A DNA stretch of 21,598 bases from BOG-1184 sp964651515 (GTDB taxonomy: Bacteria; Fibrobacterota; Chitinivibrionia; Chitinivibrionales; Chitinispirillaceae). The position numbers were made by a program, and so were the translations under genes. The stretch lies in assembly GCA_964651515.1 (NCBI GenBank), contig CAZYYB010000055.1:1-21598 (forward strand). Direction: 5' to 3'. Of this stretch, positions 14,190-21,598 are shown piece by piece. The notes below the pieces were generated by a model. That model saw nothing but the letters and a program-made list of their open reading frames with translations, did not search any database and was not told where the DNA came from. The stretch's first letter is position 1; each line of letters begins with the position of its first letter.

Positions 14190-15122
14190 ATGGGAAAGAA
14201 ATCCGTAGATACCGAATCAGTCAGAAAAACGCTGAAAGATCTTATCGATAATTTTGAAGCAGAGCTCAAGCGAAACGATCTACGTGACAAAGTTCTTTCC
14301 TTAGTCGTTATTTTCAATCATCTCCGGGTGCTTGGAAAGTCATTAATTTTGTCGGTTGATGCTTCAAGTGCCAGAGATCGTATTCTTTACTATTTCAAAA
14401 AATATTCCCGGATTATTATTAATGGCGATGAATTGCTCGTGGTTTCCGGGATTCAAGATTATCCTCGCAGATTAAGAGAACTTAGAGTTCAATTCGGTTG
14501 GTCGATCATCAGCGGGGTAACTGCGAAGGAAATGGCGGCCGAGAATGAACTGTCTTTACCTGGAATCGATATCACAAAAATGAAACCGGAGGATTACATC
14601 CTCCTCTCGCTGGAACCAGACCGAGACGCGGCTCACCGTTGGCATATCGCCAATGAAATTCGTAAAGGACCCGAAGGTGTCCGAGCAAAAGTTCTTGAAT
14701 ATTTTAAACGAAATGTTGGAAAGCCGGTGACCGGCGAAGAGCTGCGATACGTTGCAGGAAATTCAAAAACAGAATGGGCACGGCGCGTCCGAGAATTGCG
14801 CACAGAACTTGGATGGCCTGTTGAAACCAGAAATACAGGAAGGCCGGATTTGCCTGTGGGAAGCTATATACTCGAATCGTTGCGCCAGAGTCCCGAGCAT
14901 GATAGAAAGATTGCCGATTCGGTTCGAGGCGCGGTTTTGCGACGAGATAAATACAAATGTGTTAAGGATGGGTGGAGTCACGAGGAATGGAATCGTTCAG
15001 ATCCACGTCATCTTGAACTGCATCATGTTAAGGAACATGCAAAGGGTGGAGAAAATACGGAAGGAAATTTAATCACCGTTTGTACCGTATGCCATGATGA
15101 AATTCACCGCAACAAAAAATAG
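14190..15122 (+). CDS. HNH endonuclease, probable restriction enzyme of the M-Vsr operon
   Basis: The protein has 310 residues. The C-terminal HNH nuclease domain shows Cys256 (DKYKC), LELHH (275-279) and GNLITVCTVCHDEIH (292-306), with a CxxC pair. Upstream, two copies of a helical module of about 49 residues occur. The first is at 61-109 (ARDRILYYFKKYSRIIINGD, ELLVVSGIQDYPRRLRELRV) and the second at 164-212 (VRAKVLEYFKRNVGKPVTGE, ELRYVAGNSKTEWARRVREL). They look like paired winged-helix DNA-recognition units. The ribosome site AAAGGGATAGGG directly precedes the ATG. Its position two bases after vsr makes it the most likely restriction nuclease of this system. Cleavage site and specificity are unknown. 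Confidence 0.85.
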   Translation: MGKKSVDTESVRKTLKDLIDNFEAELKRNDLRDKVLSLVVIFNHLRVLGKSLILSVDASSARDRILYYFKKYSRIIINGDELLVVSGIQDYPRRLRELRVQFGWSIISGVTAKEMAAENELSLPGIDITKMKPEDYILLSLEPDRDAAHRWHIANEIRKGPEGVRAKVLEYFKRNVGKPVTGEELRYVAGNSKTEWARRVRELRTELGWPVETRNTGRPDLPVGSYILESLRQSPEHDRKIADSVRGAVLRRDKYKCVKDGWSHEEWNRSDPRHLELHHVKEHAKGGENTEGNLITVCTVCHDEIHRNKK

Positions 15123-15145
15123 CATATCACCTGATTCCGTGAGAA

Positions 15146-16270
15146 ATGATTTGTGTTGACTTAACAACATTGAAAGCGGACGGTTCGACCTCACTGTTTC
15201 ACGGTAAAATGGTTTTGTCGCTCAAAAATCATATGACAGCATCCCCGGAAAGCCATAAAAGCGCCAAATGCTGCGAAGGCCTTCTTTCAAGTATCATCAA
15301 TCCAACGGTGCTGTTGTCACCTTTGTCTACTCAGGAAGCGGTTTTATCGTCACGCATTGAAGGAACACAGGCATCTCTTGAGGAGGTGCTGCAATATGAG
15401 GCCGATTCAAAAGAGGCTGTCGAGCCATCTAAAGAAGCCGATTTCCACGAAATTATTAACTACCGTAAAGCCATGGGAACCGCCGTGCAGCGCCTTAAGG
15501 AACTGCCCTTATGCCTGAGTCTCATCAAGGAACTGCACGCTATACTTCTCGACAGCGTCCGGGGCCGGAACCGGGCGCCGGGGGAATTCAGGAGAATTCA
15601 GAATTTCATCGGCCCGCCCGGCTGCACCATCGATACCGCAACCTTTGTTCCTCCGTCGGTGGATGTACTCAAACCCGCTCTGTATGAATGGGAAAAATAT
15701 TGCCACGATGAGGAAAAAGATCGTCTCGTGCAGCTTGCCGTTGTAAAGGCACAATTTGAGCTGATCCACCCCTTTCTCGATGGCAACGGCAGGCTTGGCC
15801 GGATGCTCGTGCCGCTTTTTTTGTACGAAAAGGGATTGCTTTCCAGCCCGATGTTCTACATGAGCGCCTATCTGGAAACCAATAGAGAGCTCTACTATGA
15901 ACGCCTCAAGGCGATTTCGAGGGATGGCGACTGGAACGGATGGATAGACTTCTTCCTGACAGCCGTCGCGGAACAGGCTGTTGTCAATACAGAAAAAGCG
16001 CGGAAAGTGTTTGCGCTCCATAATCGTATGAAAGAGATTATTCCCGATGTTACCCGAACTCAATTTTCAGTACGTGCCATCGATACCCTGTTCGATCGGC
16101 CAATTTTTCTTTCTTCGGGATTTGTCAGGCGCTCCGGGATTCCTAAAGCGAGCGCGGCACGCATTTTAACGATTTTAAAAAATAAAGGCATATTAACCGT
16201 TCTCCGGGAAGGAATCGGCCGAAGGGCGACGATTTTCTCTTTTCAGGAGTTGCTTGAAATAACCGGATAG
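15146..16270 (+). CDS. Fic-domain protein (class II, self-inhibited) with C-terminal winged helix
   Basis: Fic proteins transfer AMP or another nucleotide moiety to target proteins. The protein has 374 residues. The catalytic loop HPFLDGNGRLGR (208-219) matches HxFx(D/E)GNGRxxR completely, so it should be active. An N-terminal inhibitory helix SSRIEG (68-73) fits the (S/T)xxxE(G/N) rule, with Glu72 blocking the ATP site. The C-terminal 50 or so residues (FVRRSGIPKASAARILTILK through IGRRATIFSF) form a winged-helix DNA-binding domain. In-frame TGA just upstream fixes the start at 15146 or later. Such Fic genes are common inside type I restriction loci, as here next to hsdR. The GTGTCTCA boxes that follow its stop are candidate sites for its own DNA-binding domain (inference). 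Confidence 0.9.
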   Translation: MICVDLTTLKADGSTSLFHGKMVLSLKNHMTASPESHKSAKCCEGLLSSIINPTVLLSPLSTQEAVLSSRIEGTQASLEEVLQYEADSKEAVEPSKEADFHEIINYRKAMGTAVQRLKELPLCLSLIKELHAILLDSVRGRNRAPGEFRRIQNFIGPPGCTIDTATFVPPSVDVLKPALYEWEKYCHDEEKDRLVQLAVVKAQFELIHPFLDGNGRLGRMLVPLFLYEKGLLSSPMFYMSAYLETNRELYYERLKAISRDGDWNGWIDFFLTAVAEQAVVNTEKARKVFALHNRMKEIIPDVTRTQFSVRAIDTLFDRPIFLSSGFVRRSGIPKASAARILTILKNKGILTVLREGIGRRATIFSFQELLEITG

Positions 16271-16274
16271 CCCG

Positions 16275-16369
16275 GTTTGTGTCTCACAGAATAGCAGCCA
16301 AATGATTTGCGTCTCATATTTGCCGTTTTATGAGTCACAAAAAAGTTATGGTGAATGGATGAGACATAA
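16275..16369. repeat. Nested inverted-repeat unit A (TGAGACA boxes)
   Basis: This 95-bp unit holds four related boxes. Two face one way: TTTGTGTCTCAC (16275-16286) and TTTGCGTCTCAT (16305-16316). Two face the other: ATGAGTCACAAA (16330-16341) and ATGAGACATAA (16359-16369). The arrangement is an outer and an inner inverted pair. It starts five bases after the fic stop. It is a degenerate sister of unit B, 161 bases downstream, with identical length and spacing. Confidence 0.85.
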
Positions 16370-16435
16370 GGGGCAGATTCAGCGGGTAAAATAAAAACGC
16401 TCTGGTAATTCAGTCACCCGTACCGATTCGGGTGG

Positions 16436-16530
16436 TTTGTGTCTCACAGAATAGTAGCTACCCGATTTGCGTCTCAAATTTGCCTGTTTTTGAGACACAA
16501 AAAAATTAATGTTGAACCGGTGAGACACAA
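16436..16530. repeat. Nested inverted-repeat unit B (TGAGACA boxes)
   Basis: This 95-bp unit has an outer pair of TTGTGTCTCAC (16437-16447) and GTGAGACACAA (16520-16530) that is a perfect 11-bp inverted repeat. An inner pair, TTTGCGTCTCAA (16466-16477) and TTGAGACACAA (16490-16500), has one mismatch. A short hairpin CACCCG/CGGGTG (16415-16434) precedes it. It lies 60 bases upstream of hsdR and is thus a likely operator or recombination site region for hsdR. Confidence 0.85.
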
Positions 16531-16589
16531 CGGCCGCTTTGAAGTTAAAAATCGGTGTGTAATTTCTGGTACTATCCGGGAGAGGTTTA

Positions 16590-19500
16590 ATGAGCGCTAC
16601 TTCCGAACAAGCCTTTGAAGCCTACGCCGAAGAAGCCCTCCTGGCGCATGGGTGGAATCCGCTCTCCAACACCCTGTGGGATAAGAAGCACGCCCTTTTT
16701 CCCTCGCAGGTGATCGACTTCATCCGGACGACGCAGCCGCGCCTGTACGATCAAATGGCGAAACAGCTGGGCGGCGAGCTGGATGCCAAGCTGATCGATG
16801 CCCTGATTAAGGAGCGCGAGACCAAGGGCAGCCTTCATGTTGTCCGTCATGGGTTCAAGTTTTATGGCAAGACGTTTGCCCTGGCCTTCTTCAAGCCCGC
16901 CCATGGGCTCAATGAGGAGGCGCTGGAGCTCTATGGAAAAAATGGTCTCGCCATCACCCGGCAGGTCCCCTGTCATCCCGGCGACAACAGCACGGTCGAC
17001 ATGGTTCTTTCGCTCAATGGGCTGCCGCTCGCGGTGATCGAACTCAAGAACCCGGCATCCGGGCAGACCTGGAAGAGTGCCGTTCATCAGTATGAGGCCG
17101 ACCGGGACCCGCGCGCCCCGCTCTTTCAATTTAAAAAGGGCGCGATCGTGTTCTTCGCCGTCGATCCCGATGAGGTTCACATGGCCACGCGGCTGAGCGG
17201 GGAGAAGACGTTTTTCCTCCCCTTCAACCGGGGGAGCCACCCGGGCGAGGTGCAGTGCGGCGCCGGAAATCCGCAGCACGCCTCGGGGCACCGATCCGGG
17301 TATTTCTGGGAAGAGGTCCTCGACCGCGACAGCTTCATCGATATCATCAGCAACTTCATGTTTATCGAAACCCGGGAAGAGACCGTTGAAGACGAGGCCG
17401 GCAGAAGGGTAAAAAGAACGTCGGAGGTGATGATCTTCCCGCGTTTTCACCAGCTGGATGCGGTCAGGAAGCTGGTCGGCACGGCGCGGGCGGAGAAGGT
17501 CGGCGGCAACTATCTGATTCAGCACTCCGCGGGCAGCGGCAAAACCAACAGCATCTCCTGGCTTTCGCACCAGCTTTCGAGCCTGCATACCGCAGCCGAC
17601 GAGAAGGTCTTCGATTGCGTTATCGTGATTACCGACCGCCGCGTTCTCGATAAACAGCTGCAGGATGCCATCTATCAGATAGAGCATGCCCAGGGCGTCG
17701 TGAAGCCCATCGAGAATAACTCCCGGCAGCTTGCCGAGGCGCTGGTCGATGGCACGAAAATCGTCATCACCACGCTTCAGAAATTCCCCTTTGTACTCAA
17801 GGGTCTGCTGCATATCGCCGGCGCGGATAACACGAACGATCCCGACCGGGCCTCGGTTGAACGGGCGAAGGAGTGGGAGGCGAAAATAGCCTCCCGCAAG
17901 TATGCCGTCATCGTCGATGAGGCGCACTCCAGCCAGACGGGTGAATCGGCGCGGGAGCTGAAGCAATTGCTTGGCGCGGGAACCGACAATGGCGCCGAAG
18001 AAACCGAAGGTGATTGGGAAGATGGGCTCAACCGGGTCATGGAGTCGCGCGGAAAGCAGAGCAACCTGAGCTTTTTTGCCTTTACGGCTACGCCGAAGGG
18101 AAAGACACTCGAACTTTTCGGCCGCATGGGCGCTTCGGGCAAACCGGAGGCGTTTCACCTCTACTCCATGCGCCAGGCGATAGAGGAGCGCTTCATCCTC
18201 GATGTCCTGCAGCGCTATACAACCTATAAGACCTATTACAAGCTGGTAAAGAAATTCGAAGACGATCCGGCAATGCCGAAGAAAAAAGCGGCGAAAAAGC
18301 TGGCCAAGTATCTCATACTGCATCCGGTCAATATTGAGCAGCGGACCGAAATCATCATCGAACATTTCAGGGAGCATGTGCGGCATAAGCTCGGCGGGCG
18401 CGCCAAGGGGATGGTGGTCGCGGGTTCAAGGCTTCATGCGGTACGCTACATGCAGTCGTTCCAGAAGTATATTGCCGCCAACAAATACACGGATATCCGC
18501 CCGCTGGTCGCGTTCAGCGGAACGGTCAAGGACCCCGATACCGGCGACGAATTTACCGAACCGGGAATGAATATCGACGTCATTACCGGGAAACATATTT
18601 CCGAGAGCCAGCTGCCCGACCGCTTTGACAGTTCGGATTATCAGATACTGCTGGTGGCGAACAAATACCAGACCGGGTACGACCAGCCGCTTCTCTCCGC
18701 CATGTACGTGGATAAACGTCTTGATGGCGTGCAGGCCGTGCAGACGCTTTCGCGCCTGAACCGGACCGCCGCGGGGAAAGAGTTCCCCTTCGTGCTCGAT
18801 TTCGTCAACGACACTGAGGGGATTTACGAGGCCTTCAAGCCGTATTACGACGCCACGCAGCTCGAAGCGTCTTCCGATCCGGGACTGCTGGAAATTCACA
18901 AGCATGAGCTGAATGCATTCCAGGTCTACTACTGGTCCGAGGTCCAGGCATTCGCCCAGATTTTTTATCTTCCGCCGTATCGCCAGAACCCTTCGGACCA
19001 TGCGCGCATGCAGAAGCAGATCCAGCCGGCGGTCGACCGGTTCAACGGTCTGGATGAGGAGGCCAAGGAAGCCTTTCATGAAAAGCTTACCGCCTATGTG
19101 CGGTTTTACTCCTTCGTAAGCCAGATACTGCCCTATTCCGATGCTGAACTCGAAATGCTCTACAGCTTCGGGCGCTTCCTGATTCCCTGCCTGAAATTCG
19201 GGGACGAAACGATAACACCCCATCCGGAAAAAGAGGTCGAGCTTCAGTACTACCGGATAGAGAAATCGATGTCCGGCTCCATTCTCCTGGCGGACGACGT
19301 CCCGGCTTATGGCGTTAAGAGCCCGACGGCGGTCGGGACCGGCAAATCGACGGATGAAGATAAACCGCTCTCGGAAATCATCAACACACTGAACGAACGC
19401 TTCAGCACTGATTTTACCGAGGAGCATCGGCTGTTCTTCGAGCAGATCAAGACCAAGGCCACGAAGGACGAACGCATAATTCAGACCGCCAAAGCCAATC

Positions 19501-19706
19501 AGCTCGATAAATTTGAACTGGGCATCCGAAAGTTCGTCGAGGGGCTGATGATGCAGCAGATGTCGGAGAACGATGAAATCGTGACCCGCTACATCGATGA
19601 CACGGCCTTCCAGCAGGTTGTCTATCCTCTGCTTGCGAAGAGGATTTATGAGGATATTACGGCGGCGGCGGAAAATGCTCTTGCTCAGGAAAATAGTGTC
19701 CTTTAA
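16590..19706 (+). CDS. hsdR: Type I restriction enzyme, R subunit (HsdR)
   Basis: HsdR is the motor and nuclease of type I restriction complexes. It translocates DNA with ATP and cuts at a distance, once bound to HsdM and HsdS. The protein has 1038 residues, full length for the family. The N-terminal PD-(D/E)xK nuclease shows STVDMV (Asp137) and ELK (Glu151, Lys153), followed by the QxxxY-like segment SAVHQYE. SF2 helicase motifs are HSAGSGKT (312-319, Walker A), DEAH (443-446) and FTATPKG (about 498-504). The later YQTGYDQPLLSAMYVDKRL and QTLSRLNR match the C-terminal motor motifs. The start has a good GGGAGAGG ribosome site. No hsdM or hsdS is in the window: upstream are Fic and an unrelated type II set, and downstream is a kinase stub. 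Confidence 0.95.
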   Translation: MSATSEQAFEAYAEEALLAHGWNPLSNTLWDKKHALFPSQVIDFIRTTQPRLYDQMAKQLGGELDAKLIDALIKERETKGSLHVVRHGFKFYGKTFALAFFKPAHGLNEEALELYGKNGLAITRQVPCHPGDNSTVDMVLSLNGLPLAVIELKNPASGQTWKSAVHQYEADRDPRAPLFQFKKGAIVFFAVDPDEVHMATRLSGEKTFFLPFNRGSHPGEVQCGAGNPQHASGHRSGYFWEEVLDRDSFIDIISNFMFIETREETVEDEAGRRVKRTSEVMIFPRFHQLDAVRKLVGTARAEKVGGNYLIQHSAGSGKTNSISWLSHQLSSLHTAADEKVFDCVIVITDRRVLDKQLQDAIYQIEHAQGVVKPIENNSRQLAEALVDGTKIVITTLQKFPFVLKGLLHIAGADNTNDPDRASVERAKEWEAKIASRKYAVIVDEAHSSQTGESARELKQLLGAGTDNGAEETEGDWEDGLNRVMESRGKQSNLSFFAFTATPKGKTLELFGRMGASGKPEAFHLYSMRQAIEERFILDVLQRYTTYKTYYKLVKKFEDDPAMPKKKAAKKLAKYLILHPVNIEQRTEIIIEHFREHVRHKLGGRAKGMVVAGSRLHAVRYMQSFQKYIAANKYTDIRPLVAFSGTVKDPDTGDEFTEPGMNIDVITGKHISESQLPDRFDSSDYQILLVANKYQTGYDQPLLSAMYVDKRLDGVQAVQTLSRLNRTAAGKEFPFVLDFVNDTEGIYEAFKPYYDATQLEASSDPGLLEIHKHELNAFQVYYWSEVQAFAQIFYLPPYRQNPSDHARMQKQIQPAVDRFNGLDEEAKEAFHEKLTAYVRFYSFVSQILPYSDAELEMLYSFGRFLIPCLKFGDETITPHPEKEVELQYYRIEKSMSGSILLADDVPAYGVKSPTAVGTGKSTDEDKPLSEIINTLNERFSTDFTEEHRLFFEQIKTKATKDERIIQTAKANQLDKFELGIRKFVEGLMMQQMSENDEIVTRYIDDTAFQQVVYPLLAKRIYEDITAAAENALAQENSVL

Positions 19707-19726
19707 CATTTTAAAGGAGGTTTTTT

Positions 19727-19897
19727 ATGATTGAGAGATATGAAATAGTTCAGGACCGCGCCGGAGAAGGTGGCTTTGCTAAAGTTGATAAGGCTTGGGA
19801 TAAAGTCCTTGAACGGAATGTCGCAATAAAAACACTAGATCCATTATTTTATAGCTCCCCCATTTACCTTGGCGCCATTATTGATGCCATTCGCTAA
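19727..19897 (+). pseudogene. Truncated serine/threonine protein kinase (N-terminal 40 or so residues)
   Basis: The 56-residue ORF starts after a strong AAAGGAGG site, 20 bases past the hsdR stop. It reads MIERYEIVQDRAGEGGFAKV, then DKAWDKVLERNVAIKTLDPL. This is the glycine-rich loop and the VAIK lysine of Hanks-type kinases. After PLF the sequence becomes unrelated (YSSPIYLGAIIDAIR) and stops, so the catalytic loop and activation segment are gone. The breakpoint is near 19850, and the ORF overlaps the 3' end of the convergent WG-repeat gene by 20 bases. The kinase was probably the next gene of the hsdR operon and was cut when the WG-repeat segment arrived. Confidence 0.75.
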
Positions 19898-20975
19898 CTA
19901 TTGTATCATCCACGAATGGAAGGGCGAAATTGAATTGGGGATTAATTACAAATTTGCCACTTTTATCAACAAATCCCCATTTATTGCCCACCTTTGCTGG
20001 TGCTAAATCGCTCGAAAAAACCCCAGCATCATTAAACTGCGGGTTGATTACTAAAATTCCAGAACGGTTTATGTAACCACATTTCCCTCTAATATTTACA
20101 ACTGTCAAATCGCCTTCATAAAATGACCAAGCATTATCAAACTGAGGCTTAATTGCATAGTTTCCTAAATAATCAACAAATCCGCATTTTTTATCGATGA
20201 AAACAAGACCCAATCCATTCTTGAACTGTCTTACATCATCAAAAATAGGATTAATTACAAATTCCCCTTTTAAATTAATATACCCACATTTATGGTTAAC
20301 AACCACTGGCGCGATATCGCATAGAAAATCCAAGCAAAGATCGAATTTCGGAGCAATCTGAAACTTACCATGCTTATCAATATAACCCCATTTTTTCCCA
20401 ATCTTTACAGCAGCAACATCTTTTCTAAATGAAACGTTTTGTATGATATCATATAAGGGATTAATTACAAGCTCTCCCTTTTTGTTAATAAAACCCCACT
20501 TGGGACCGACACGGACCCCGGCAATACCGCCCTGAAAATCATGCGCATCATTAAATTGAGGAGGAATCACTAAGGTTCCATTGCAATCTATATATCCCCA
20601 CTTATTCGTAACTTTGACAGCAGCCAAACTATCTTTAAAATTAGAAGCCATACGAAATTGCGGTTTTACCACGAAGGAACCAGTTTTGTTTATATATCCG
20701 AATTTGTTTCCAACCCGAACGAGCGATAAATTGCCGGAAAAAACCCCGGCATAATCAAATTTCGCAGGTATCTGAATATATCCTTTTTTGTCAACAAACC
20801 CCCATTTTCCATTAACTTCGATTACTGCTAACGGTCCTACGCTATCTTCTTTATCTGTTTTCTGTTTATCTCCCAAAACAATAGAGTCCACACAAAAAGA
20901 ATTGAATAAGATAACCAATAAAAATATGCTTATTTTTAATAATGTCATATTATCAATTCTAAATATTGCCTTCAT
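19878..20975 (-). CDS. Exported WG-repeat protein
   Basis: The protein has 365 residues from ATG 20975, preceded by AAAAGGAAA; an ATG at 21020 has no site. Residues 1-34 (MKAIFRIDNMTLLKISIFLL, then VILFNSF) look like a signal peptide or membrane anchor. Then come nine WG/KWG repeats of about 35 residues. Each has the core K(W/F/C)G(F/Y)(I/V)(D/N)..G...I.P.FD.A..F...LA.V. In repeats 6, 7 and 8 the Trp is Cys (KCG), and in repeat 2 it is Phe. These repeats make beta-rich scaffolds with probable binding roles. Function is unknown. The gene is clearly AT-richer than its neighbours, which suggests recent acquisition. It converges with and overlaps the kinase stub. Confidence 0.88.
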   Translation of the reverse strand: MKAIFRIDNMTLLKISIFLLVILFNSFCVDSIVLGDKQKTDKEDSVGPLAVIEVNGKWGFVDKKGYIQIPAKFDYAGVFSGNLSLVRVGNKFGYINKTGSFVVKPQFRMASNFKDSLAAVKVTNKWGYIDCNGTLVIPPQFNDAHDFQGGIAGVRVGPKWGFINKKGELVINPLYDIIQNVSFRKDVAAVKIGKKWGYIDKHGKFQIAPKFDLCLDFLCDIAPVVVNHKCGYINLKGEFVINPIFDDVRQFKNGLGLVFIDKKCGFVDYLGNYAIKPQFDNAWSFYEGDLTVVNIRGKCGYINRSGILVINPQFNDAGVFSSDLAPAKVGNKWGFVDKSGKFVINPQFNFALPFVDDTIVSEWHQ

Positions 20976-21113
20976 CGTACTTTCCTTTTCAAGAATATGT
21001 TTCCATGAAAGTGGGTACATGCATTGTCCTTGTAACTGGATCGTAAGCAGTGTGCCAGCAAGCTACAAATGGGCCATATTGGATGATTTAAGGCAAGAAA
21101 TGGGACAATCTAT

Positions 21114-21201
21114 CTTAGGAGACCTTGCTATTAAAAGTCCCGTCATTAGCCTAATAGGGGAAATGTCCCGTTTTTAGTTGAACCTGACAAAGTCTCCTAA
21201 G
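21114..21201. repeat. Inverted repeat beside the transposase remnant
   Basis: CTTAGGAGAC (21114-21123) and GTCTCCTAAG (21192-21201) form a perfect 10-bp inverted repeat, 68 bases apart. Inside lie GTCCCGT elements (around 21139 and 21166), and GGGACA lies just outside on the left. The right arm is nine bases beyond the transposase stop at 21210. It may be the end of the insertion sequence plus a target or second end. Confidence 0.5.
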
Positions 21202-21209
21202 GCTATAAA

Positions 21210-21503
21210 TTACGCTGCGCAACTTACCGTGTCAAACCTTTTCCGCCACCGCGCTATGGCAGTCCTGGTCCTGGCAATGAACCGGTACCCTCCGATTTTC
21301 CTGAACCCCCTTTCACTTGGGAGCAGTACGGTTCCCGGCCAACGCCGACTCATTGCCGACGACCGGTATCGCCGGATGTTTTTCTCGTCTAACCGAACTC
21401 CTGAGAACAAACCTTCAATCGCGTTCGTGGTACGTAAAGAGCACCGGAGAGCGAAGGGAACCTCAAGGAGATGCAGCAGCTGTGTAAGCCTCCGGTGATT
21501 CAC
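21210..21503 (-). pseudogene. IS256/Mutator-type transposase, C-terminal remnant
   Basis: The 97-residue frame reads LLEVPFALRCSLRTTNAIEG, then LFSGVRLDEKNIRRYRSS and LPSERGFRKIGGY. This matches the C-terminal end of IS256-family (Mutator-like) DDE transposases, where RTTN.IE..F..VR.R and RW......L..E..FR...GY recur, including the third acidic residue near the end of the catalytic core. A stop codon lies in frame two codons upstream of the GTG at 21503, and the first two catalytic acids are missing, so it is a fragment. The bases up to 21598 hold a GCGGG/CCCGC hairpin (21554-21569) and an open but stop-broken minus frame; I cannot assign them. Confidence 0.75.
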
Positions 21504-21598
21504 GTCTTTTCAACCCGCAGTTGTTCTTTGTGAGCTACTTATAAAAGGTTGGCGCGGGTAAAACCCCGCAGATTCGGGTAATGTCGATGATGACAGGG

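Noticed and set aside
16539..16575. TTGAAG and TGGTACTAT as an hsdR promoter
   Set aside because: The spacing between boxes is 25 bases, and the implied start would remove part of the ribosome site.
16587..18386. 599-aa minus-strand ORF opposite hsdR
   Set aside because: The sense strand carries all HsdR motifs, and the antisense product shows no recognisable domain.

Overview
The window comes from a bacterial chromosome of moderately high GC. I cannot name the organism. The secreted protease ends in a FlgD-like/T9SS-type sorting module ('FPNP' followed by a small beta domain), which points to the Fibrobacterota-Chlorobi-Bacteroidota (FCB) side of the tree, probably an uncultured lineage. 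No rRNA, tRNA or CRISPR array was seen.

Layout. (1) 1-4775: the N-terminal part of a cofactor-independent phosphoglycerate mutase, a secreted HExxH metalloprotease, and a fibre-like protein with 'VGIGT..P...LDV.G' repeats. A 47-bp intergenic sequence occurs twice, on either side of the protease gene. (2) 5328-9007: a fluoride-response operon. A sigma70-type promoter and a clear fluoride (crcB-motif) riboswitch lead into a decayed cation:proton antiporter, a truncated universal stress protein, an intact CrcB fluoride exporter, a DUF190 protein with four CBS domains, and a PflX-like radical SAM protein. (3) 9017-11835: housekeeping and accessory genes: a 56-aa membrane protein, a MutY/EndoIII-like glycosylase without Fe-S cysteines, a secreted ankyrin protein, a zinc-ribbon protein and a small GIY-YIG protein. 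(4) 11846-19897: a defence island that begins after a hairpin and a 5'-truncated ORF. It holds a C5-cytosine methyltransferase, Vsr and HNH endonuclease packed as one operon, a Fic protein, two 95-bp units of nested 'TGAGACACAA' boxes, a full-length type I HsdR without HsdM or HsdS in view, and the first 40 or so residues of a Ser/Thr kinase. (5) 19878-21598: an AT-rich WG-repeat protein and the C-terminal remnant of an IS256-type transposase.

How the parts fit. In the fluoride operon, riboswitch binding of F- should switch on export by CrcB. The two leading genes have decayed, yet the promoter, riboswitch and downstream genes look intact. In the defence island, the methyltransferase, Vsr and HNH protein make a self-contained restriction-modification set with its own mismatch repair. 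HsdR, Fic and the kinase stub look like parts of a second, type I-like locus that has lost or displaced its modification genes. The most unusual non-coding structure is the pair of nested inverted-repeat units between fic and hsdR.
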